From: Tetmemena sp. SeJ-2015 | Lineage: Eukaryota; Ciliophora; Spirotrichea; Sporadotrichida; Oxytrichidae | Reading direction: 5' to 3' | Length of the DNA: 38,734 nt | Assembly: GCA_027382625.1 (NCBI GenBank) | Contig: JAJKFJ010022757.1 | Span: 1 to 38,734, forward strand | Part shown: positions 28,553 to 37,575 of the stretch, piece by piece | Position numbering within the stretch: position 1 is the stretch's first letter | Layout: each line of letters begins with the position of its first letter | Program-made: the position numbers and the translations under genes | Notes under the pieces: model-generated | What the model was told of the DNA's origin: nothing | What the model saw: only the letters and a program-made list of their open reading frames with translations | Database searches by the model: none

Positions 28553-29642
28553 AAATTTTATATTAGTTAACTTAATTAAAATTAATTAAAATTTGTATAT
28601 TATTTAGTATCATTAAACCATGCAATTATTCTAGGGATGATATGAATAAGTGATTACAAATTTCATTTAAATCAGTTCATACATATATTTAAAGCATTTA
28701 TACTGACTCGAATTTTTCTCTAGTTTGCACCAAGTAAATTACTCATTTAGGTCATTTACCAATTAGAGCCTTATTGTTTATTGTAGACTGAACCTACTCT
28801 CCTCTTTTTATTCTCCTTTCACTAAAATGGATCTTTATAAAGATAAAAGGAAGCTTTGAATTCTTCGAATTTTAGTAATGAGTAGGTCGCCATGAACTCA
28901 CATACTCAACCTATTCGAGATGGCTTCCATACGAAACTTTGTAATTGAAACTCATAGAAGAACTTTTGTGTACCTTTATCCTTTTAGTCATAGCATCTTA
29001 TTTGCTAAAATTACATTTAAAAATGAGAAAATAAGAGCTAAACTTAATAATAATGCTCGTATTAATGATAAAATAAAATAGGATATCTTGAGTTCAATCT
29101 AAGTCAGGAGTTATTAGGAACTTAGACTGAGATCAGTGATATTTCCATCCACTTTCGTTTTCACTTCCATTTCTAGATATTTTAATTTATGAAAATATGT
29201 TATTTAAAATGATCAAATATATCACTGTTTCAGAATAGAAAGATTGATTTATTTTAAAGTACTCTAATCATCTATAAACGAATCATATTCATCCCATATA
29301 TGATTATTTGTAGCTTATTTAAAAAAATAATTTTAATTGAAGTCAATCAAGCTTAATATTTTTATTGATGATGAAGATTAAATTTATTTCAAAACTACTC
29401 GGTTAATAATAAGAAAAATTGTCAATTTAGTGGAGGAATGAAACGCACCTTCCATTCATTCTGGATATTTCCTGGTGAAAATCGTATAAATGCAAACAAA
29501 GTAAATGTATTTTAGCTATTGAAAAAAAATTTCTGAAGGTAAAATTTAAAATATTAAATTTTAATGAGTTTATTATTTTTACTTATTATCTTAATTGTAT
29601 TTATTATTTTTATGTTGTGGTACTTTCTTTCTTCAATATTAT
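28553..29642. other. Mostly AT-rich; one possible small ORF
   Basis: A minus-strand reading at 28820-28893 (MATYSLLKFEEFKASFYLYK) sits in a less A/T-rich patch. It is weak, and the rest shows nothing. Confidence 0.3.
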
Positions 29643-31072
29643 AGATATAGAGAGGATTTTCAAAATTTTAAATTAATCCAGTGGCTGTTGACAGACGTTA
29701 GAGGAGAGCAGGCTGGGTTTCCTGATGTAGTTGGCAGGTTTCGTGGCAGTTTGAAATGCGTGTGTCTGTTCTAGGTGTGATTCAATTGGAAATAGGAATT
29801 AATTAAAAGTACGCCTTAATTAAATAGGGTTTAATTAGTTTGGCAACAAATAGGCCTGGAATATTGGAATACTGGAATATTGGAATAGTGGAATACTGGA
29901 ATATTCCAGCAAAGATCAGGACTACCAGAGGGGTGTCGGGAGGGGGCTAGTGCGGGGGGCTAGTGCGGGGGGCTTCATTATTAGGGCGTAAAAATATTCC
30001 AAGAGTCCAACTATCTCGGCGAGTGAAGTGAGATTTATTAATTAGGGTGCGAATACTTAGGACTTATAAAACATAACCATCACAACCTATCCTGCTTGCT
30101 CCAGTCTTCTTACCAGGCTCTGCCATTGGAAGTCTCCCTTGTCGATGTAGGCCATGTCTTAGGTGCTAGTATATATGATCTCCTCTTAATCTTTTCAGAG
30201 TGCAGGCCGATCCTTCCCTCTCAGTTCAACCTCTCCTCAAAGTGCATGTCTAGTTGGGCTGTAATCATCTGGCAAGCCTTCAGACTACAGTTCTCATCTC
30301 TCCGCATCTCGACGAATCGGACCCTGGTCCATCAAGGCGCCTCAATAGAACTCAATTAGTTTAGCTTTTAGTTGGTGCGGCCTAATGAGCTCTATTTTAG
30401 TAGAATGACCATGTAGAGCGATCCACCCCTTGCAGTCTGACAGATGGGAGCCATGCTACCTCTGGAAGCGCGAGAGGTCATTGACGCCTAGAGAGCGGTA
30501 GATTGCTCGCCAGGGAGAGCAGCGTTGAGAGCCAAGGAACATGCCTTCTTCTTATGGTAGGACTCAGGATCTCTCTACTTAGAGCTGGAGCCGTTCATAG
30601 CAATGGGATCTGCGAGAGAGAATGCCGCGACTCTTTTAAGAATGCCATGAATATTTAATAACTTAAACTAAGTATTCGCACCCTAATTAATAAATCTCAC
30701 TTCACTCGCCGAGATAGTTGGACTCTTGGAATATTTTTACGCCCTAATAATGAAGCCCCCCGCACTAGCCCCCTCCCGACACCCCTCTGGTAGTCCTGAT
30801 CTTTGCTGGAATATTCCAGTATTCCACTATTCCAATATTCCAGTATTCCAATATTCCAGGCCTATTTGTTGCCAAACTAATTAAACCCTATTTAATTAAG
30901 GCGTACTTTTAATTAATTCCTATTTCCAATTGAATCACACCTAGAATAGACACACGCATTTCAAACTGCCACGAAACCTGCCAACTACATCAGGAAACCC
31001 AGCCTGCTCTCCTCTAACGTCTGTCAACAGCCACTGGATTAATTTAAAATTTTGAAAATCCTCTCTATATCT
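29643..31072. mobile_element. 1.4-kb palindromic element with GC-rich core
   Basis: Left arm 29643-30060 and right arm 30668-31072 are almost exact reverse complements. The left arm has one extra 15-base unit (GCTAGTGCGGGGG type). Both arms carry a short tandem repeat of GGAATATT/GGAATACT units. The core (30061-30667) is far richer in G/C than the rest of the window. Arms are a little diverged in copy number only, so the inverted duplication is recent. Not present in units 1 and 2. Confidence 0.65.
30080..30640 (-). pseudogene. Gene-like core of the palindrome, frames broken
   Basis: Minus strand from ATG near 30603 reads MNGSSSKQRDPESYHKKKAC then SLALNAALPGEQSTALQAS. A later frame reads FVEMRRDENCSLKACQMITA then QLDMHFEERLN. 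Another reads EIIYTSTQDMAYIDKGDFQW. Each looks coding by composition, but single-base shifts and TGA codons separate them. No family recognised. An opposing plus-strand frame at 30096-30359 is probably a shadow. Confidence 0.3.
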
Positions 31073-31159
31073 CTTATATTCCCAGACTATTTTTGAAAAT
31101 TTACTAATAAATTTGGGGCGTGCACTTGCATCCCTTATAATTTTCATTGATAATATCAT
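30941..31159 (-). CDS. Small ORF spanning the right edge of the palindrome
   Basis: Reads MILSMKIIRDASARPKFISK, FSKIVWEYKRYREDFQNF, LIQWLLTDVRGEQAGFPDVV and on to CVCLF. The part from YREDFQNF onward lies in the right arm and is therefore repeated in the left arm (29643 on, plus strand). The upstream part is unique flank, so the gene, if real, existed at the right arm and was duplicated leftward. Function unknown. Confidence 0.35.
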   Translation of the reverse strand: MILSMKIIRDASARPKFISKFSKIVWEYKRYREDFQNFKLIQWLLTDVRGEQAGFPDVVGRFRGSLKCVCLF

Positions 31160-31984
31160 TAAATGCTTTTAAATATTAAAGGGATTTAATGAATTTGAAT
31201 TAGAAATGGATTTTAAAATATAGACAGATATAGTGGCCTTCACATCTCCCTGCTAAAGATATTGAAAGACTCAATAAAAGCCTTTACAAGCCTCTTCGTG
31301 ACTGTTCTGATAATCATTCCAAGTTCCCACAAACCATCACTCAAGTCTCCACTCTCGATAAAATTAGCAGTGTAATTTTTCAATTATAAATTGACTATAT
31401 TAGTTGATTTGAAACTGTTCTCAGATAAATGGGAGAATGAAATAATAGAGGATATTTAAAATAAAAATGAGATTGATAATGTTGCAATATTCTTTCTATT
31501 AAATGCAAGGTAGTTGAATAGTATGGGTACATGTTGAATACTACTAAATTTTAATATATATTTGTTCAATTTTTTAGAGAAAAACATTTTTTTCTTCTGA
31601 GAGTTATTGATACTTTCAATTCTACCTTAGATTTTGCTAAATTAAAAAACTTCAATATAAAATAACTATCAATAAAGATAGAAAGCTACAAGAATGAAAG
31701 TTGCTTCGCATTGAATTTTTAATAAAATTATAATAAAATCAACTCACACTCACACTCAACGATTTCTCTCATTTAAAAGTTCAAAAAATAATATTTATTT
31801 AATTTTCTACTTAATAAATACTTGCAATAATCTAGCCTCAAATTTAAATCGTGATTTTGATTTTACTCTACTACAGACTCCTAATGAAGCTCATATTATA
31901 CTATAATTAATAAATTAATTTTAATGAGACTTTATTTTGTTAAAAATGAATTTAAATATTTAATTTCAAGTGTTCTCAAGACAT
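31160..31984. other. No gene seen; AT-rich spacer
   Basis: A less A/T-rich patch lies at 31220-31380, without a convincing frame. Confidence 0.4.
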
Positions 31985-32140
31985 TAAGGTTTTTATGACG
32001 TGTATATTATTGTCAAATACCGATTCTAATACGATCTTTATCAATCAATTTAAATTTAAATCTCTTCTATTTCAAGACCTGTAAAAATATCTTCAGAAAA
32101 CCGATTAAAATTTAGCCTCGTAATAGCGATACGAAGCTGC
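31985..32140 (-). CDS. LRR paralog 3, block I
   Basis: First piece QQLRIAITRLNFNRFSEDI then FTGLEIEEI; second piece KIVLESVFDNNIHVIKTLMS. Aligns with units 1 and 2. Confidence 0.6.
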
Positions 32141-32444
32141 TGTATTATAAAATCACTTTTCTCAAAAAATTACAAAACAATTTAAAACCAAATTAATTTT
32201 TCATGAAAATATAACAAACAGGTATTAAAAGCTTATAGATGGTCCAACATTAATTTATGAGGTAATTTTGGTTTTTATAGATTTGGTAAAGTTCAAATGT
32301 AAATTCAATTCATGAACATTTCCTGTAAGCTTCATATTTAAGAAAGAAAAGAATTCATAAAGTAAAACAAATACAAACAATTTCATTATCTAAAAAACTC
32401 CAATTATGCTTTTTCAAAAATAATTTTTTTTCCTCAGTAAATTA

Positions 32445-33462
32445 AATCTTTTTACGGGGTGGGGCCTTTCCTTGACAAAAAGGTTTTATGCTGAATTATG
32501 AAGCTAAAACACCATTTGCGGGCTATATTTTGCTTCTAAATCAAATTATTTTTGTTAGAAAAGATAATTCAAACATATAGGGTCTCAACTTTAGTCCTCA
32601 TTCAAATAGAAAGAGGCCCTAAAATTTGTTTCAGATTTTAAGCTCTTTTTAATTTATAGTCAAATAAAGTTCAAATTTATTCTTGAAAGATTGCAAAAGA
32701 TTTTAATAAAATATAAATACTCCATTATAAAAGGACTAATTCTGTTATAGTAGAAATTTAAATTAAAATCAGAGATTGGTTAAAATAATAAATAGAGAGT
32801 TGCAACTTTGTGGCAAATGAAATCGCAGATTCACCCCCTGATCTGCTGCTTGTTCGATAGAGAATCAAAAAATAATATGAGTTTCTTCTTTAATCATCTC
32901 AGCAGCACCTCTCAATCAAGAGATATGATGTGCGCATTCTTCTTCATCTCCATACTCATCTTCATCAAAACTTGTGTCGCTCATAACTCTTTACTGAGCA
33001 CTCCCAGACAAAAGTTGCAAGGATAAAAAGTTTTTAGAATTTCGAGCTGAATCGAATGGTCTAATTATTATTTAAATCTGACACACTTCAACTGCCACTG
33101 ATTTATTCCATTTTAATTTAATATCTAATTTAATTCTCCTTTTTATTATATTCTTAGCTATAATAAAATTCTTATGACTAATTGATAAATATATTTTATC
33201 TAAAATTTTGTAACCTTTCAAGAATAAATTTGAAATTTTTTTTATAATAGAGTATAAAAACTTTAAATTTCTTAGGGAACTCTGACCTCTAACTATTTGA
33301 TTTATGACTAAAGTTGAGACCATAAATGTTAGAATTATTCTTTAAAGCAAAAAGAATTATATTGGTGTTAAATTTAGCAAAAAGAAATATGGGTTTTGGC
33401 CTAATTATTCAGCATAAAACCTTTCTGTCAAGGAAAGGCCACCCTTTTTACGTTTAAATTTT
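32445..33462. repeat. 1.0-kb imperfect inverted repeat carrying the acidic-protein copy
   Basis: Arms at about 32445-32715 and 33185-33462 (sharing GGCCTTTCCTTGAC and GGTTTTATGCTGAAT) are diverged reverse complements. The loop (about 32745-33172) is an inverted copy of 1384-1830, nearly 32 kb away. The left copy does not appear to have such arms. Confidence 0.55.
32895..33323 (-). CDS. Acidic-domain ORF of unknown function, right copy
   Basis: Open from about 33323: LKWNKSVAVEVCQIQIII, PFDSARNSKNFLSLQLLSGS, then DTSFDEDEYGDEEECAHHIS. It then meets a TGA where the left copy (1411-1687) has Leu. The sequence after it still encodes LRGAAEMIKEETHIIF and a TGA at the same end point. It may be a truncated allele or a decaying copy. 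Confidence 0.45.
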
Positions 33463-33554
33463 TAAGTTGATTATTTTATATTTTAAGTATTTTCTTAAAG
33501 TACACAAAGAATTATCCGATTCCTTATGGTGTTAAATTTTTTTAAATGATTAAT

Positions 33555-33681
33555 TTTGTATTTTGATACTTGATTGAGTTTATCAATCGCAAAGATTTGA
33601 CATCCAGCTTTCTCTCTATTTTCTTTGGATCTAACTCAGATTATCCCAAGTGTGAATCGAGTGGCTAAATTAATATCTCAA
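33555..33681 (-). CDS. LRR paralog 3, block N4
   Basis: Starts at pointer TTGAGAT (33675-33681) shared with N3 (34479-34485). Reads YFEILIQPLDSHLGQSELDP then KKIERKLDVKSLRLINSIKY. No internal stop, unlike unit 2. Confidence 0.65.
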
Positions 33682-33855
33682 GATAATAAAATATTTTAGA
33701 TTTTTGTCTTTGAGTGTTTTTAAGAAAACGTCATCGGCTAAGAAACCATAGAGTGCTTTCTCCATACATGCTCTGGTAGAATGAAATGTTAAGACTTCAG
33801 GTGCCAAATAGTTTAAATTTATATGAAATAGGAAAGATTAGTACTCAAACTTTAG
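33681..33855 (-). CDS. LRR paralog 3, block H
   Basis: Reads SFLFHINLNYLAPEVLTFHS, TRACMEKALYGFLADDVFLK, TLKDKNLKYFIIL. Frame conserved with unit 2. Confidence 0.6.
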
Positions 33856-33871
33856 GGAAAAAATTAAACTT

Positions 33872-33950
33872 TGAATGATGTATTCGGTTTTGGAAAAAGA
33901 GTACAGAAAGATGGTGAGATGATGGAGCTTTAATCAAAATTCGAATTCTT
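33872..33950 (-). CDS. LRR paralog 3, block G
   Basis: Reads LKLHHLTIFLYSFSKTEYII then QS; preceded in frame by a TGA that probably lies outside the block. Confidence 0.5.
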
Positions 33951-34478
33951 ATTTCATTTTTTTTTATTAGTTAGAATTTAATCTAAAATTGTAGATTAAC
34001 TTTGCCTTCAAAGATTATGACCATATACTAAAATTAAAAGGCCCTTAAACTTATTTTCCTTAATTCTCTTATGTTACTTGTCTAATCTATAATAATCATG
34101 GATATTCTTAAATCTTCATTTTTGTAATGAAAGATTTCGGCTGAAGTAATCCCAATTATCTAAAAATTGTGTTATTAAAATAAATTTAAGAAAATAAATA
34201 TGAAAAATATGAAATATTTAGTAAAAAGGTGAGTTCATTTATATTTATAATTGTTCTATTTCTTTTATCTAACTCTATTATCTATGTTTCATTTAAAATT
34301 CATCTCCGTTTAAGAATTGTGAAATAACATTTAATGAGTATGGAAAAAATATACCGAAATTTTACTTGCATTTATTTGATTTTTTTTCTCTAAAAAATAA
34401 ACTCCCTTATTACAAATTCCTTAAATTCTTTCTTATATTTATTCTTAGTTTACCTTTGGTTGTTTACTTTTGTTTACA

Positions 34479-34751
34479 ATCTCAAAATATTTTACCAAAT
34501 TTTCGAGCTGCAATTGAGAATGGACTACCACTTTTATATCTCTGTAATAGGTCTTAATAAAAAATATCAATTTTTAACTTCCCTAATTGTAGATACATTT
34601 CTCCAAGACTGTGCTTAAAAGTTTTTTCATCGCTCTCTAAATCTATTAGCTTCGCCTATATTCATAATAATTATAAATATATAAGTTTAATTTTCTATTT
34701 ATATTGAAGTCCAGATTCTATGCCCTTGTTCATAATCTTTAATCATCTGAA
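34479..34751 (-). CDS. LRR paralog 3, block N3 (two IESs)
   Basis: From pointer TTCAGATGATTAAA (34738-34751) to TTGAGAT (34479-34485). After IES removal: MIKDYEQGHRIWTSI, QAKLIDLESDEKTFKHSLGE, MYLQLGKTYYRDIKVVVHSQ, LQLENLVKYFEI. Confidence 0.75.
34553..34577. other. IES with pointer AAG, unit 3
   Basis: 25 bases between CTT at 34553-34555 and 34578-34580. Confidence 0.6.
34658..34700. other. IES with pointer AATAT, unit 3
   Basis: 43 bases between ATATT at 34658-34662 and 34701-34705. Removal creates the in-frame TAG (Gln) of WTSIQAKL. Confidence 0.65.
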
Positions 34752-34786
34752 CAAAATAAAATGTTTATTACAATTAAATTTAAGAT

Positions 34787-35083
34787 TAGCTTGCTATTTA
34801 GAATTTGATCAGACTTGAGATCAAAACAAATCAATTAATTCCAGAGTTAGAATTAAATTACCCAAGAAATGCTGAAAAACTCATAGATAATAACTCTATA
34901 CAACCTTTCAAATTTAGAAGACTTCAGTATTTTAAAATTGAAGAACAAAATGGCCCTCAAGAATCCAGTCCACAAATCTTACCAATAATTGTAGCTTCAT
35001 ATTCAAAATTATTAATTTATAATATGAAACTCTCCAAGAATTCGAGTTTATTAAGTCATTTAAAAATTATCAAATAAAAATGA
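34787..35083 (+). CDS. LRR paralog 3, block LR (leucine-rich repeats, plus strand)
   Basis: Starts at the A/LR pointer. Reads QLAIQNLIRLEIKTNQLIPE, FKFRRLQYFKIEEQNGPQES, ILPIIVASYSKLLIYNMKLS, SSLLSHLKIIK, then TGA at 35081-35083. The TGA may lie beyond the MDS edge. Uses CAA where units 1 and 2 use TAA. Confidence 0.75.
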
Positions 35084-35625
35084 TTAACTATATACTATTT
35101 TTGTTTAAATAGTACGACTGCTTGCATAAATTAAGTAAATTTTGACAGATCTAATTCGAAAATTTATTAACTTTTAGGCTCTCAAAAATTGTACGATAAT
35201 TCTTAAATTTAAATAAATAATTCAATATCTATTTTTGTTTCAAAACCAATTGATTTTCTTTCTAATTTTGTTTGTTATTAATGCTCCTATAAATTTGAAT
35301 GTGTTAAATCTTGTTGAATTTGTGTATCTATTATATTTTAAATTTGTTATCAAGCAATTTATTTTAAATTTTATGTAATATTATTAAAATGAAATTGATT
35401 TTTCAAAATGTATATTTAAATCCAAAATGAACTCTCTGACGTTTAAAATGCTCATTTGAAGGGCTGGTGGAGAAAGTGCAATTAAATGACTGTTTCTTGA
35501 AAAATAAAAACCGTATTGTAAATTGAATAACTTCTGTTTAAATCATTAATTTAAGAATAATATTAAGATATAAACATGGACTATAGCTTGTGCGCTCAAT
35601 TTCTAATTTAAATGATAGAGGAAAG
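35084..35625. other. No gene seen; AT-rich spacer
   Basis: Nothing recognisable. Confidence 0.4.
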
Positions 35626-36171
35626 ATGCCTTATGTGAAGGATTTAAGAAAAAAAGAAAACATGATGCTGCAAATCTAAGAAAGAGTGATTTAATACCCA
35701 CCAGAAGAGCATTGAGATCTCATAGGAACAAATCATTCAACAAAATTTACAACCGGTTGGGAGAGCGCATTTATAATCTTAGATGCCAGATATTTAGGAC
35801 GCACTTATTTTTGCAGAAAAAGCCGAAGTGATATCGGTAGTGAATTTAAGATAGCAGTCAAGGTATTGAGTAAGAGAGATTTGCATATTCAAAATGATAA
35901 TTCGAAGGAAACTCATGAGAAGAGATAAGAATAAAAAATCCAAATTAATGAGATTAAAAGTCAAAGGATAATATTCTTAAGAAAATAATAAAAGTAAAGT
36001 GACAAGTTTATCCAAAACTAGCAATAATAGTTCAAATAAAAATATGCTACGGATTAATTTATTAAGAAAATAGAAATACCTAAAGAAAAAATGTTGACAA
36101 GGAAGGACTCTGAAAATATATATATAGGGAAGTCACTGCTATAGAAAATAATCAAATGGTTAATAAATTGA
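35626..36171 (+). CDS. Kinase N-lobe-like block, with one in-frame TGA
   Basis: From ATG 35626: MPYVKDLRKKENMMLQIQER, VIQYPPEEH, TGA at 35713-35715, then DLIGTNHSTKFTTGWESAFI, LDARYLGRTYFCRKSRSDIG, EFKIAVKVLSKRDLH. A Gln/Lys-rich tail runs to TGA at 36169-36171. FKIAVKVL resembles the kinase beta-3 strand with the ATP-anchoring Lys, and the stretch before it could be a divergent glycine loop. The frame is the same on both sides of the TGA. Composition differs from the AT-rich flanks. No counterpart in units 1 and 2. Confidence 0.4.
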
Positions 36172-36949
36172 TGGTTGATAAATTATGATTACATCATAAA
36201 AGGTTCAGACCTACGAAAGAGAGAGGCAAGGATCGTTTTAGGCGTATTCATTATATTTTAAAGAATATCATCAAATAGCCTAAACTAAATATGCAAAATA
36301 TAATTGAGAAAAAAAAATATTATAAATTACTCTAAAATAAAGATTAAACTATTGCTCTTAGAGTGTTTTAAAATCTTTTATGAGTTATAGTACGAAGTAA
36401 ATGACTATCTTTTTTACTATTTGAAATTTTGTCTACTGAAATTTTATTTAAAACAAAAATTTTGCAAAATTAATAGCATTTTAAGACTATTAGGGCAAAT
36501 ATAAGATCAATGTATTCTGATAATTAGTTTTGTTCACAATATCTTCATATAATTTGGCCTAATAAATTCAATGTAAAATACAAAGCAACCTACTAATAAT
36601 TTATGCTTACTTTATTATATGTATTTTAAATTAAGAAGCATAATTAAATTTTAATTTCAGGAACTACAACTTTACTTAATTATAATTAGGGCTATTTATA
36701 ATTTTGGAAAATAATTAAGTATAATGCATACATGTTTGAGTATTAAGATATCCTTCTTCTCTTTCTTATTAGTGAGCACCTTGATCATAAATAATCTTAT
36801 TATAAGGCAATCATGAAAATTGATTTTTCACATTTGATAAGTCCTTTACTATCATTCCTAATTAATGTTGTTTAGTCATTTTATCAGAAACTTATTAATT
36901 TATGTTCATACATGATAGTCAAAATTAAACTGATATATGATGTGTAGTC
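36172..36949. other. No gene seen; AT-rich spacer
   Basis: Nothing recognisable. 36760-36950 has weak similarity to 19600-19800 of unit 2. Confidence 0.35.
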
Positions 36950-37128
36950 ACTTTTGAGTAATATCAGTTTGACTTGCATCATTATAACTTATGAAATTAC
37001 ATTTTCATTTATCATATTAAAATAATAATTCATTACTTTATGGATTTTTAAAGAACATATGTTTCATTAGATTAAAGTTTAATAAAATTCTAAAATTAGG
37101 AATAAAGAAGAAATAAGAGAATTATAAA
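36950..37128 (+). promoter_or_regulatory. Conserved 5' flank of the start block, unit 3
   Basis: Matches 19900-20110 upstream of the unit 2 ATG. An AGAGAAT(T/C)A(T/G)AA leader sits just before both ATGs. Not seen as clearly upstream of 8008 in unit 1. Confidence 0.4.
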
Positions 37129-37309
37129 ATGGCGGATTCACTTATAAGGAGAAACTAAGTAATAAATGAACAAGCACTAACTCTCTCAATTGGAAAGCTA
37201 AAACAGAAATATTTGATTTTAGACATATTAATCTTAGCTAAACAATTTGATTTATATTAAAAATAAAAAAAACTTTAAAGAATTTTACAGGCCATGATGA
37301 TAGAGTAGA
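37129..37309 (+). CDS. LRR paralog 3, block N1 (start codon block)
   Basis: ATG 37129: MADSLIRRNQVINEQALTLS, IGKLKQKYLILDILILAKQ, then after IES removal FTGHDDRV. Pointer GATAGAGTA (37299-37307) recurs inverted at 37452-37460. Confidence 0.75.
37246..37283. other. IES with pointer TTT, unit 3
   Basis: 38 bases between TTT at 37246-37248 and 37284-37286. Confidence 0.6.
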
Positions 37310-37336
37310 TAAATTAATGAAATCAAAATTTTAACT

Positions 37337-37460
37337 TTTAATCATCTGAAAGTTTTTAATTAGAAACCGTCTTGAGGATCCATTGATAGAGTAATAAATT
37401 ATTTGAGTAAAGGAGAGAAGGGATATTATAAAAGGTATCTAGTGCATCATTTACTCTATC
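37337..37460 (-). CDS. LRR paralog 3, block N2
   Basis: Reads DRVNDALDTFYNIPSLLYSI then NGSSRRFLIKNFQMIK with the IES at 37389-37404 removed. Ends in pointer TTCAGATGATTAAA (37337-37350). Confidence 0.75.
37389..37404. other. IES with pointer TACTC, unit 3
   Basis: 16 bases between GAGTA at 37389-37393 and 37405-37409; interior nearly the same as in unit 2. Confidence 0.6.
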
Positions 37461-37575
37461 AAAATTAAAATTAATTAAATGATATATAAAGAAGAATTAT
37501 AACCCCAAAATCCATTAATATGATAAGAAAGTGAGAATAAGCTGTGCATAATTAATTTCTTTATAATACTTATAA

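Larger units (their letters stand above)
23346..37460. other. Tandem unit 3: scrambled LRR-protein gene, paralog 3
   Basis: Longest unit, with the same order up to N2. Blocks K and F are not found after N2; a kinase gene follows instead. Enlarged by inverted elements at 27140-27800, 29643-31072 and 32445-33462. Blocks N1-N4 and LR read without internal TGA, so this copy looks the most intact of the three. Confidence 0.7.

Noticed and set aside
30096..30359. 87-codon plus-strand ORF in the palindrome core
   Set aside because: It needs a TTG start, has no family resemblance, and opposes several more coding-like minus frames.
34366..34557. 63-codon plus-strand ORF over block N3 of unit 3
   Set aside because: The minus strand is conserved in three copies with synonymous changes and pointer joins; the plus frame is its shadow.
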